From Pelotomaculum schinkii (GTDB lineage: Bacteria > Bacillota > Desulfotomaculia > Desulfotomaculales > Pelotomaculaceae), in the NCBI RefSeq assembly GCF_004369205.1, contig NZ_QFGA01000001.1, positions 1,240,001 to 1,304,000 on the forward strand: a stretch of DNA of 64,000 bases. Direction: 5' to 3'. The notes below the pieces were generated by a model. That model saw only the letters and a program-made list of their open reading frames with translations. It did not search any database and was not told the origin of the DNA. A program made the position numbers and the translations under genes. Below are positions 9,673 to 17,315 of the stretch, piece by piece (positions within the stretch are counted from its first letter, which is position 1; the number at the start of each line of letters is the position of its first letter).

Positions 9673-9785
9673 GCAGGTGCGAATTCCCTCACGCAAATGC
9701 GATATGAACCGGGGCAAAGGTCCGGCCAGTATCGCATCATGTGAAAGAAAATCGCACCTTAAAATGCCGGTTCATCTTTGCCCCG
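9673..9785. repeat. Intergenic inverted-repeat cluster with a copy of the GGTGCGAATT repeat
   Basis: Three nested signals lie between livK and the creatininase gene. ATGCGATA (9697-9704) pairs with TATCGCAT (9730-9737). CGGGGCAAAG (9710-9719) pairs with CTTTGCCCCG (9776-9785). GCAGGTGCGAATTC begins at 9673 and resembles repeats at 17.3, 25.1-25.4 and 52.8 kb. No T-tract or ORF explains it. It could be a mobile palindromic unit or a structured leader or trailer. Confidence 0.5.
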
Positions 9786-9830
9786 CGAAGGCGGCAGGCT
9801 AAGCCATGAACCTGTTAGTTAGCCGGTTCC

Positions 9831-11015
9831 TTAGGGAGTAACTTCTTTAATAAACGTGAACTTGCCGTCAACCACTTTGAGGATGGAGACGGATTTTTGG
9901 GGCACACGCTTGCCGTCAGCATAAGTAATGGTACCGGTCACAGCCTTAAAGCCGCTTGTCTGGCCGAGGGTATCGCGAATAGCCTTGGGGTCTGTGGAGT
10001 TGGCCCGCTTAATCGCGTCTGCGATGAGGTACATCGTGTCGTAACCCAGTGCGGCAAAAGCGTTTTCAGCGTCGCGGCCGTACTCAGCTTTGTAGGCGCC
10101 GACAAATTTCTTGACGTTTTCCGCATCGCTGGTAAGGCAGGTGTGGGTGGCAAAGTAGGTATCAACATTGGCGCCTGCGCCGCCCAGTTCTACGAGCAGC
10201 GGGGTGTCAAAACCGTCACCGCTGATTACCGGGATGGTTACGCCGGCTTCACGCAACTGTCTTACGATAGGACCGCATTCCGACGGGCCGGAAGAGATAA
10301 AGAGCAGGTCCGGCTTGGTGGAGAGGGCTTTTAAGCGGGTAATCTGGGCGGAGAAGTCCTGGTCGTTGGTTTTGAAGGTGTCCTTTAAGACAATAGAGTC
10401 AGCGCCGTTCTTTGCCTTAAAGCGCTCTTCAAAGAAGGCCGACAGGTTTACTGTGAAGTCCATTGCCGTGTCGGTCAGGACGTAAGCGGTCTTGGCGTTC
10501 AGCGCTTCTGCGGCATAGTCGGCAGCAGCGTAGGCTTGCGCGTCGTCACCAAAAGCGGCCATGAAGAAGAAGTCGCCAACCTGATCGGGCAGGCTCGGCA
10601 GGGTAGCTCCCGAGGTCACGAAGGGAACGCCGGCTTTTTGGGCAATGGGCCCGGCGGCCAGAGCGTAGTTGGAATCACTGAAGCCTGCTATGGCCACAAC
10701 TTTGTCGACGTCCACCAGTTTGGAGGCGGCGTTGGTTGACGATGTCTGATCGGTCTTGCCGTCGATGCTCACCACTTCGATTTTTTTGCCGAGGACGCCG
10801 CCGGCCTCGTTAATCTCCTTGGCAGCAAGTTTGAAGCCGTTTAAAGACGGGCCGTCAAGGGAAGCCTGGGCGCCGGTCACATTGTAGATCGCGCCGACCT
10901 TGATCGTGTCTCCCCCGGCCTGGGATTGCGAGGCTTGTTGTTCTTTTTGGCCGCCGCAGCCGGCCAGGACTGCAACCATGATCAGAGAGAACACCAAAAC
11001 CAATAACTTTTTCAT
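9831..11015 (-). CDS. livK: Branched-chain amino acid ABC transporter, substrate-binding lipoprotein
   Basis: The 394-aa periplasmic-binding-fold type I protein of the LivK family has a lipoprotein signal peptide MKKLLVLVFSLIMVAVLAGC with the lipidated Cys at position 20, then a Gln/Ser-rich linker and the ligand-binding domain (KVGAIYNVTGAQASLDGPSL). The ATG at 11013-11015 is preferred over an upstream in-frame start because AGAGGTG lies 8 nt before it and it begins a proper signal peptide. It is the last gene of the liv cluster and delivers Leu/Ile/Val or a related amide to LivHM. Real specificity is unknown; LivK-like proteins also bind amides and urea-type ligands. Confidence 0.93.
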   Translation of the reverse strand: MKKLLVLVFSLIMVAVLAGCGGQKEQQASQSQAGGDTIKVGAIYNVTGAQASLDGPSLNGFKLAAKEINEAGGVLGKKIEVVSIDGKTDQTSSTNAASKLVDVDKVVAIAGFSDSNYALAAGPIAQKAGVPFVTSGATLPSLPDQVGDFFFMAAFGDDAQAYAAADYAAEALNAKTAYVLTDTAMDFTVNLSAFFEERFKAKNGADSIVLKDTFKTNDQDFSAQITRLKALSTKPDLLFISSGPSECGPIVRQLREAGVTIPVISGDGFDTPLLVELGGAGANVDTYFATHTCLTSDAENVKKFVGAYKAEYGRDAENAFAALGYDTMYLIADAIKRANSTDPKAIRDTLGQTSGFKAVTGTITYADGKRVPQKSVSILKVVDGKFTFIKEVTP

Positions 11016-11124
11016 CCTTAACACCTCTTTTGCATTTTTTGTCCTTCTTAAAACCGTCAAAACGCAAGGATTAACCAATCTTTAGCTCAACCGCATCACC
11101 TCCACGGGCAAGTGGCGTTATCGC

Positions 11125-12162
11125 TTAATCTTCAAGTGTTTGCTTTGAAGCCTTGCGATGCAATAAATCCCAGCTGAATTCCCGTGTGCCTACAATGCCC
11201 TTGGGTCTGGTAATAAAAATGATGATGATCACCACCGCCATAATGATCTGGCTGATGCCGTAGAGCGGCGGTATGGTAAAGCTGCCTATTGTTACCCCGA
11301 TTTCTAAGTTGCGCAGCATTTCCGGGATGACAGTCATCACGGCAGCGCCGGCGACGCCGCCGGTAATGCTGTTCATGCCGCCCACAATTGACATGACGAC
11401 GATAAAAAAGGTGCGGTCGTAAGAAAAAGAGAGTGGGTTGATCACCGTGATCAGATGTCCCCACAGAGAACCGCCGGTGCCGGCAAAGAAAGCGCCCACG
11501 CAAAACGCCAGCAGTTTATGTAAGGTGAGGTTTACGCCCATCGCCTCTGCGGCCAGGTCGTCCTCGCGGATGGCCAGCATGCCGCGGCCGTAGGCGGAGT
11601 TGATGATGCGCCAGACGATAAAGACGGTAAGGCAGGCAAAGACCCAGACCCACCATACGTTGGTATACTGGGTAAGGCCGTTGATACCTCTTGCCCCGCG
11701 GGTAAAATCCTGGAGTTGGGTAAACACGACCTGGACAATGACCAGAAAACCCAGGGTGGCCACAGCCAGGTAATGGCCCCGCAGGCGCAAGACCGGGTAG
11801 CCGATGATGAAAGCACACAGGGCTGCGGCAAGTCCGCCGATAATCAGAGAGGCTAAAAAGTTCATTTCAATTGAGCCCAGCCATGCCGGCAGGTTGGGCA
11901 GGACAACCGCTTTCTTGGCCAGCGGCAGGGATAGGATTGCGGAGACGTAGGCGCCCACCGCCATGAAACCGGCATGGCCCAGGGAAAATACGCCGCAGAA
12001 CCCGTTCGTGAGGTTGAGGCTTACCACCAGCGCGATGTTGATCCCGATTAAGTTTACAAGGCGCATGTGGTAAGAGGACAACACATTGTTCAATACGCCT
12101 AAAATGATAAACAGCGCAGCTAAGGCAATAACGGTATATATTTTCTTTCTGGCAGGGCTCAT
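11125..12162 (-). CDS. livM: Branched-chain amino acid ABC transporter permease LivM
   Basis: The 345-aa inner-membrane permease has about ten hydrophobic segments and the LivM signature GHAGFMAVGAYVSA followed by the cytoplasmic loop RINSAYGRGMLAIREDDLAA-like segment (here INSAYGRGMLAIREDD) that contacts the ATPases. It overlaps the upstream livH stop by one base (TAATG), a sign of translational coupling. It forms the channel with LivH, powered by LivG and LivF. Confidence 0.95.
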   Translation of the reverse strand: MSPARKKIYTVIALAALFIILGVLNNVLSSYHMRLVNLIGINIALVVSLNLTNGFCGVFSLGHAGFMAVGAYVSAILSLPLAKKAVVLPNLPAWLGSIEMNFLASLIIGGLAAALCAFIIGYPVLRLRGHYLAVATLGFLVIVQVVFTQLQDFTRGARGINGLTQYTNVWWVWVFACLTVFIVWRIINSAYGRGMLAIREDDLAAEAMGVNLTLHKLLAFCVGAFFAGTGGSLWGHLITVINPLSFSYDRTFFIVVMSIVGGMNSITGGVAGAAVMTVIPEMLRNLEIGVTIGSFTIPPLYGISQIIMAVVIIIIFITRPKGIVGTREFSWDLLHRKASKQTLED

Positions 12163-13058
12163 TATATCTTTCTCCCTTCAACAGAACCAAGGAGCCCGTT
12201 CGGCCGAAACAAAAGGACTACAATTAAAAGCAGAAACACGAAGGCATCCCGGTATCCCGAATAATCTACCGGCAGCAAACCTACCAGCAGAATTTCAAAA
12301 AGACCGAGGGCATATCCCCCCAGGACCGCTCCTGGGATGCTGCCGATACCGCCGATGACAGCCGCCACGAAAGCTTTCAGTCCGGGAATAAAGCCCATCA
12401 GCGGGTCGATCCGGCCGTACTGGCCGCCGAGCATGATCCCGGCCACTGCGGCTAAAGCCGACCCGATGGCAAAGGCGGCGGCTATCACAATATTGATGTC
12501 AATGCCCATCAGGCGGGCGACCTTAATATTCTCCGAACAGGCGCGCATGGCTTTGCCCAGCTTGGTGCGCTTGACAAAAAACGTCAAGGCCAGCATCAGA
12601 AAAATTGCCGAGCCGACTGTCAAAAGGGTCATATTGCTGAGACTAACTCCGCCGAGGTTGTAGGTGTGGGAGAAAACCTGCGGAAATTCAAACTTGCGCG
12701 GCTGTGCCGTTACGGTCATAATGCCTAAGTTTTCAATAAAGATAGAGACAGCCAGGGAAGTAATCAACATGGCCTCTTCACTGGCTGACCGTAAGGGTCG
12801 GAAAGCAATCCGTTCAACAAGCACTCCGATCAAGGCGGCGCAGAGCATGGCGCCCGCAATGGCTAAGAATAACGGCAGGTGCAGCGAGACAAGGAAGAAC
12901 AGGGCGCAGAAGCTGCCGATCATCAGGATGTCGCCATGCGCAAAGTTGATTAGCCTTAAAATGCTGTAGGTAATTGAGAAACCGATGGCCACCAGGGCAT
13001 AGATGCTGCCGAGACTGACGCCGTTGATCATTTGCTGCAAAAGATAGTTCCCGTCCAT
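12162..13058 (-). CDS. livH: Branched-chain amino acid ABC transporter permease LivH
   Basis: The 298-aa permease shows the LivH signatures GVSLGSIYALVAIGFSITY and LINFAHGDILMIGSF near the N-terminus and the ATPase-contact loop MRACSENIKVARLMGID. About eight to nine membrane spans. ATG start preceded by a G7 run; 3 nt separate it from the livF stop. Confidence 0.95.
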   Translation of the reverse strand: MDGNYLLQQMINGVSLGSIYALVAIGFSITYSILRLINFAHGDILMIGSFCALFFLVSLHLPLFLAIAGAMLCAALIGVLVERIAFRPLRSASEEAMLITSLAVSIFIENLGIMTVTAQPRKFEFPQVFSHTYNLGGVSLSNMTLLTVGSAIFLMLALTFFVKRTKLGKAMRACSENIKVARLMGIDINIVIAAAFAIGSALAAVAGIMLGGQYGRIDPLMGFIPGLKAFVAAVIGGIGSIPGAVLGGYALGLFEILLVGLLPVDYSGYRDAFVFLLLIVVLLFRPNGLLGSVEGRKI

Positions 13059-13061
13059 TTA

Positions 13062-13766
13062 CTACCCCCCCAAATATGCGCGCTTGACCTCTTCGTTTGC
13101 AAGAAGTTCCTGCGGTGTGCCGGATAATTTGACCATTCCCGTTTCAAGGACATAAGCCCGGTCGGATATATGTAAGGCCTGGTAAGCGTTTTGCTCGACC
13201 AGGAGCACGGTGCGTCCCTGGTCTTTGATTTCCTTGATGACTTTAAAAATCTGCTCCACGATCAATGGCGCCAGGCCAAGGGACGGTTCATCAAATAATA
13301 AGAGCCTGGGGCGTGACATCAGCGCCCGGGCGATAGCCAGCATTTGCTGTTCGCCGCCGGACAGCGTCCCTGCCGCCTGCGCATTTCGATCGGCCAGGAG
13401 CGGGAAAAGGGTATAAACCCATTCTTCATCCTGTTTAAGGGCGGCCTTGTCGCGCCGCCGGAAAGCGCCGAGCTCAAGGTTTTCTTTTACGCTGAGCCTG
13501 CCGAAAACCTGCCGCCCCTCCGGGCAGTGGGCTATCCCCAAATCTATAATGAGGTGGCCGGGCACCTGCGAGAGGTTTTGCCCTTCAAAGGTGATTGCTC
13601 CGCTTTTTATTGGATGCATGCCGGAAATTGCCCGCAAAGTGCTGGATTTACCGGCCCCGTTGGCGCCGATTAAGGCAACCAGCTCACCCTCACCCACAGT
13701 TAATGAAACATCTTTTAAGGCGTGAATTCTATTATAGAAAAGATTGACAAGGTTTAGTTCAAGCAT
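13062..13766 (-). CDS. livF: Branched-chain amino acid ABC transporter ATPase LivF
   Basis: The 234-aa ABC ATPase has Walker A GANGAGKSS, signature LSGGEQQM, Walker B LLLFDEPSLGLAP and H-loop LVEQN. The start MLELNLVNLFYN at 13766 is chosen over an in-frame upstream ATG because GGAGGG lies 10 nt before it, it overlaps livG by only 8 nt, and it gives the standard family length. It forms the nucleotide-binding heterodimer with LivG. Confidence 0.95.
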   Translation of the reverse strand: MLELNLVNLFYNRIHALKDVSLTVGEGELVALIGANGAGKSSTLRAISGMHPIKSGAITFEGQNLSQVPGHLIIDLGIAHCPEGRQVFGRLSVKENLELGAFRRRDKAALKQDEEWVYTLFPLLADRNAQAAGTLSGGEQQMLAIARALMSRPRLLLFDEPSLGLAPLIVEQIFKVIKEIKDQGRTVLLVEQNAYQALHISDRAYVLETGMVKLSGTPQELLANEEVKRAYLGG

Positions 13767-14535
13767 GCGAGGCAGCCCTCCCCAAATAAGCTTCAATTAC
13801 CTGTTCATCCGACTGGATCTCGGCGGGCTTGCCTTCCGCGATAATTTTGCCGTAGCTTAAAACCTGGATGCGCTCGCAAAGGTTCATCACGAAATGCATG
13901 TCGTGTTCAATTAAAAGAACGGTCAGTTCAAACCGCTCTCTAACCCTGGATATGGTGGTAATCAACTCCCGGCTTTCGCGCGGGTTCATGCCGGCAGCCG
14001 GTTCATCCAATAGAAGTATTTGCGGTTTGGTAGCGAGCGCCCGGGCGATTTCCAGCTTGCGCTGGTCGCCATAAGGCAGGTTGCCGGCATCCAGTCCGGC
14101 CTTGTCTGATAAATCCATAGTGTCCAGCAGTTCTAAAGCCCGTTCCTGCAGTATGCGCTCGCTTTGGCGAAAAGAAGGGAGGCTTCCCAGCACGGCCGTT
14201 ATTCCATACCCTTTATGAATCTGGGCGCCGATCAATACGTTGTCAAGAACGCTCAGGCTGTTAAACAGGCGCAGGTTTTGAAAGGTGCGGGCCATACCCA
14301 GACCGGCTATACGATCGGGACGAAATCCTGTAATGTCGCGCCCGTTTAAGAGAACCCTGCCGGTGGTGGGTTTTAAAATTCCGGTCAGCATATTGAACAC
14401 GGTTGTTTTGCCGGCGCCATTGGGCCCGATAAGGCCTACAATGCTTCCGGCCTCCAGCTGCAGCGAATAATCTGCTACCGCCTTAAGACCGCGAAACTGT
14501 TTGCTGATTCCTTCCGCTTTCAGGAGTGGGGACAT
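13759..14535 (-). CDS. livG: Branched-chain amino acid ABC transporter ATPase LivG
   Basis: The 258-aa ABC ATPase has Walker A GPNGAGKTT, the LivG-specific insertion GMARTFQNLRLFNSLSVLDN, a signature region LPYGDQRKLEIARAL, Walker B LLLDEPAAGMNP and LLIEHDM. It starts 3 nt after the stop of the GntR-family regulator, so regulator and transporter are one transcript. Confidence 0.95.
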   Translation of the reverse strand: MSPLLKAEGISKQFRGLKAVADYSLQLEAGSIVGLIGPNGAGKTTVFNMLTGILKPTTGRVLLNGRDITGFRPDRIAGLGMARTFQNLRLFNSLSVLDNVLIGAQIHKGYGITAVLGSLPSFRQSERILQERALELLDTMDLSDKAGLDAGNLPYGDQRKLEIARALATKPQILLLDEPAAGMNPRESRELITTISRVRERFELTVLLIEHDMHFVMNLCERIQVLSYGKIIAEGKPAEIQSDEQVIEAYLGRAASHA

Positions 14536-14538
14536 CTT

Positions 14539-15246
14539 TTACGGCTCTCCCTTCTCCAAATCTAATTCATCCATAATCAAGCGTACCTGCGCCAGGTGAG
14601 CCTTGATGAGACGGCGGGCGAGTTCCGCGTCGTGACTGGCTAGCGCCTCGTAAATAGCCCGGTGTTCTTGCAGGCACTCCTCCAGCCTGCCGGGCACCTC
14701 CAGCGTACGGGCCCGGGTCTTTTGCATCATGTGTCCTATGGAACGCGACAAACCGGTGAGGATCTGGTTTTTGGTGGCTGCTGCCAGGCACTGGTGAAAC
14801 AGGATGTCTGATTCGATGCCGTTGCGGTTCATGCTGATATCCTCTTGCATGACTTCCAGGGCACGCTCGATGCGATTGAGTTCCATCCGGTCGGCCCGTT
14901 TAGATGCCAGCTCCACGATTTGTATTTCCAGCATCTCGCGAGCTTCCACCAGATCGAAAAAAAGCTCCCGGTCCAGTTTGCGTGGAAATTCGACATCACT
15001 CAAAACCCGGTTCAGGCTAAAACGGCGTAAGATTGTGCCTCCGTTTTTGCGCCGTTCCACGAGTCCCTCCGATTCCAGGGCTGAAAGAGCCTCGCGCACC
15101 GAAGCGCGGCTGGCGCCAAACTTTTCGGCCAGCTCGGACTCTGTAGGCAGCCTTTCTCCGGGTTTTAGTTTGCCTTCGAGTAAAAGGTGTCTTATTTGTG
15201 TTGCAATCTGGTCACTGATCCGAATGGATTTAACGTTTTGAAACAC
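14539..15246 (-). CDS. GntR family (FadR/FCD subfamily) transcriptional regulator
   Basis: About 235 aa: an N-terminal winged HTH (about 10-75, GERLPTESELAEKFGASRAS followed by VREALSALESEGLVERR) and an all-helical FCD ligand-binding domain (about 90-230) typical of regulators that bind organic or amino acids. GTG at 15246 is preferred to GTG at 15255 because AAAGGG is then 8 nt away instead of touching the start. It is first in the liv operon (3 nt before livG), so it very likely controls its own transporter, with the transported compound as candidate effector. A candidate operator lies about 35-70 nt upstream. Confidence 0.9.
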   Translation of the reverse strand: MFQNVKSIRISDQIATQIRHLLLEGKLKPGERLPTESELAEKFGASRASVREALSALESEGLVERRKNGGTILRRFSLNRVLSDVEFPRKLDRELFFDLVEAREMLEIQIVELASKRADRMELNRIERALEVMQEDISMNRNGIESDILFHQCLAAATKNQILTGLSRSIGHMMQKTRARTLEVPGRLEECLQEHRAIYEALASHDAELARRLIKAHLAQVRLIMDELDLEKGEP

Positions 15247-15282
15247 AGGCCACACCCTTTTTCTGGTACAACAGGTTTTTGA

Positions 15283-15317
15283 TGTCAGGATGTCAGTTTG
15301 TCAGACATATAGACAAA
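15283..15317 (-). promoter_or_regulatory. Candidate GntR operator: three TGTCAG repeats on an 8-bp period plus inverted repeat
   Basis: TGTCAG occurs at 15283, 15291 and 15299, exactly 8 bp apart. The last copy overlaps TTTGTC (15297-15302), which pairs with GACAAA (15312-15317). The block lies just upstream of the GntR-liv operon and nowhere else in the window, which fits autoregulation. No clear -35/-10 pair could be fixed. Confidence 0.5.
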
Positions 15318-15538
15318 TAATTTCCATGCAACTTTGCGAATTTCCTTCCAACCTTTAGAGATACTCGCTGAATAATACAGTATACATGTATTTCACGCAG
15401 ATAATGAAGCCAGAAATGCCACCCGGGGACATACAGTCCCTGTTCTCCTTCGTGATAGCAAAGAACGCTGGCTATCGTTTAAATGACCAGAACAAATTCG
15501 CCCTATCGGGCGACTTAATTAAACCGGGGATAGATTAG

Positions 15539-15793
15539 CTATGGGCTATCTCTATCCTCGGTTTCACCCGTATAAAACATATCCCTCCCGCACTGTGGAC
15601 AATCAACGGTAGGCATTACTCCAGGCTTTTCATCCCAAGCAAATTCATCAATTATCCACGCAGGGATCCATTCGCTAAACCCACAACTCTGACAACGATA
15701 CCTGTGATGTTCCCTGTCCTCTGGGCCGTCCTGAAATGGAATTACATCTTCGTCCCATATTTCGTCTGTTTTGCCCGCCATCCTCCACAACAC
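15539..15793 (-). CDS. Small zinc-ribbon protein at the 3-prime end of the IS91 element
   Basis: Up to 84 aa, acidic N-terminus (TDEIWDEDVIPFQDGPED), then two CxxC knuckles, CQSCG and CPQCG, spaced by about 30 residues as in a rubredoxin-like zinc ribbon. It overlaps the end of the transposase gene by about 118 nt in another frame. The likelier start is the ATG at 15779-15781 (MAGKTDE), since the longest frame begins with GTG. The last 30 residues of the transposase frame look like read-through noise over this ORF, so this frame is probably the genuine one here. It may be a passenger or accessory gene. Confidence 0.5.
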   Translation of the reverse strand: MLWRMAGKTDEIWDEDVIPFQDGPEDREHHRYRCQSCGFSEWIPAWIIDEFAWDEKPGVMPTVDCPQCGRDMFYTGETEDRDSP

Positions 15794-16997
15794 ACTCCTT
15801 CTTCATATCAGCAATGGCATCATAAATGTAGCCATAACGGGGATGCCAAATCACCCAGAGTTCCATCTCACATTTGCAACTTGGACACTTAAGGGGATTC
15901 TTACCAAAACTTTGTATCAATCGTTCTTTCCACGTCTGTTTTTTTGCCGCGGCCGGCTTCAGCTTACTTTTTATTCTCGTTTTCAGGTATTTATAAAGCC
16001 CTACTATTTTTTGAGCCAATTTGTTAAGATCACGACGGTAAATGCCATATCGCCTGACCATCTTGAAATGCTTTTTAGGTATATGCATAATCAGTTTCCC
16101 AATAAATTCGAGAGCATGCAGCTCTTCCTCTTTCCTTTGTTCATCCCTATGATCAATATACCAAAACTTTACCTTCTCACCATCATAGCCAATTATTCTA
16201 GACTCTGCTATTGCTGGCCGGGCTAAATACCGGCCTATATATTCCGCCGCTCCCTTGGCATCTCTCATCCTATTTTTAGCATGTACGTAAAAACCTTTTG
16301 GATATCTACGGTATAATTCATTTATTAGCTTCTTTATCCCCGGCTCACGTCCAAATCTCTTTTGAATAATTCCCAGCATTACTTTCTGCCAGCTTTTCCT
16401 TAAGTAATTGTAAGGAATATACCCCACGTCTTTCCAATTCTTAAACTTATCTATTGCACCTTCCGTTACCAAGGCATGAACGTGAGGATTAAAACCTAAA
16501 TTACGTCCAAAGGTATGAATTGTTGTAATTATACCAACTTCATAACCCATTTTTTTGGACTTGTTCCTGTACCAGTATTGAATTACCTCTGCAACTCCGT
16601 CGCTCAGATCTTTTAGCAGTTCTCTATGCCAATAAAACTTACCCCTTAATTCTTGGGGAATAGAAAACACCGTGTGGCGATGCCCTACATCTATAATCCT
16701 TTCAACCTGTTTGTTTACCCAATTATCTATATAAATCTTACCGCATCGATTACAAAACCGGCTCTTACATGAAAATCCTACAACCCTTTGATGCTTGCCA
16801 CATTCCGGGCAAATATACTTAGCATAGCCGTACCGTGGGTCACCACACTTTAACATCTTTTCAACAGATTCTATGACACTCTCAACTAGATCTTTGGGAA
16901 TCTTTTGCAAATTAGTTTTTTTAAATTCTTCCCAGTGGTCAGCAAAGATCTGCTTGATTTTAATTGTCTCTATCTGCTCTCTACCATTTGCTTCCAT
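15675..16997 (-). CDS. IS91-family transposase (zinc-binding domain plus Y2 HUH nuclease)
   Basis: The 440-aa protein has an N-terminal zinc domain (KYICPECGKHQ and CKSRFCNRCGK, about 65-90), the HUH motif NPHVHALVTEG (about 185), and the two catalytic tyrosines in AAEYIGRYLARP (Y-x3-Y, about 268). A second CxxC pair, CPSCKCEMEL, lies near the C-terminus. These define rolling-circle transposases that nick single-stranded DNA through 5-prime phosphotyrosine. The C-terminal stretch after DMKKECVV looks unlike the family and overlaps the zinc-ribbon ORF, so a frameshift near 15,790 that removed the native stop is possible. ATG start with a weak ribosome binding site. Confidence 0.92.
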   Translation of the reverse strand: MEANGREQIETIKIKQIFADHWEEFKKTNLQKIPKDLVESVIESVEKMLKCGDPRYGYAKYICPECGKHQRVVGFSCKSRFCNRCGKIYIDNWVNKQVERIIDVGHRHTVFSIPQELRGKFYWHRELLKDLSDGVAEVIQYWYRNKSKKMGYEVGIITTIHTFGRNLGFNPHVHALVTEGAIDKFKNWKDVGYIPYNYLRKSWQKVMLGIIQKRFGREPGIKKLINELYRRYPKGFYVHAKNRMRDAKGAAEYIGRYLARPAIAESRIIGYDGEKVKFWYIDHRDEQRKEEELHALEFIGKLIMHIPKKHFKMVRRYGIYRRDLNKLAQKIVGLYKYLKTRIKSKLKPAAAKKQTWKERLIQSFGKNPLKCPSCKCEMELWVIWHPRYGYIYDAIADMKKECVVEDGGQNRRNMGRRCNSISGRPRGQGTSQVSLSELWV

Positions 16998-17051
16998 ACC
17001 ATAATTCTACACTTATCCACAAACTTCGAAAAGCATAATTTCCTATACAAT

Positions 17052-17076
17052 AAAAAAAGCGGGACTTAAGCCCCGC
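17052..17076 (-). terminator. Rho-independent terminator of the folate/nfn operon
   Basis: GCGGG (17059-17063) pairs with CCCGC (17072-17076). On the minus strand the stem is followed by TTTTTTT (A-run 17052-17058). It is the first good terminator after nfnB and lies at the outer edge of the IS91 element. Confidence 0.7.
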
Positions 17077-17175
17077 AGGATATTTAAACATTTACATCTT
17101 GGCCACACTTTCCGGGACAACGGAATTTATTTACAAGCTTTTTCTTGTCCGTCCCGTAATAAGACATCGGATGTC

Positions 17176-17217
17176 CCCCAGGGGGGGTATGCTCAGCTTG
17201 GCATACCCCCCCTGGGG
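17176..17217. repeat. Perfect 17-bp G/C-run palindrome with 8-nt loop
   Basis: CCCCAGGGGGGGTATGC (17176-17192) is the exact reverse complement of 17201-17217, with loop 17193-17200. It sits between the nfnB stop and the terminator at 17052-17076 and has no T-tract. No ORF crosses it. It may act as an mRNA 3-prime stabiliser or belong to a palindromic mobile unit. Confidence 0.75.
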
Positions 17218-17288
17218 TGTACCGTTTTCCGTCTTGTACTTGCGCCCTTCTTCCATATACCTCACTTTGAGTATCCGCCTGATGAGCC

Positions 17289-17310
17289 GCATCTGCGAAT
17301 TCATTCGCAT
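17289..17310. repeat. Dispersed palindromic repeat, copy at the nfnB 3-prime end
   Basis: GCATCTGCGAATTCATTCGC, containing the palindrome TGCGAA-TTCA-TTCGCA, lies immediately downstream of the nfnB stop. A near-identical copy is at 52769-52790. Confidence 0.55.
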
Positions 17311-17315
17311 AACAT

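Larger units (their letters stand above)
15494..17050 (-). mobile_element. IS91-family rolling-circle insertion sequence
   Basis: The element contains a Y2 transposase gene and a small zinc-ribbon ORF. At its 3-prime (origin) side, a 6-bp stem TCGCCC/GGGCGA (15498-15503 with 15508-15513) lies 4 nt inside a GTTC tetranucleotide as read on the minus strand (GAAC, 15490-15493 on plus). IS91 elements have a subterminal hairpin at the origin end and insert next to GTTC or CTTG, so this fits. The opposite end is not defined by sequence and is set near 17,050, before the host terminator at 17052-17076. No target duplication is expected or seen. Confidence 0.65.

Noticed and set aside
15425-15452. 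GGGGACATACAGTCCC stem as a regulatory hairpin between the GntR promoter and the IS91 element
   Set aside because: The stem is short, with no clear partner gene or repeat copy in this window; too weak to call.
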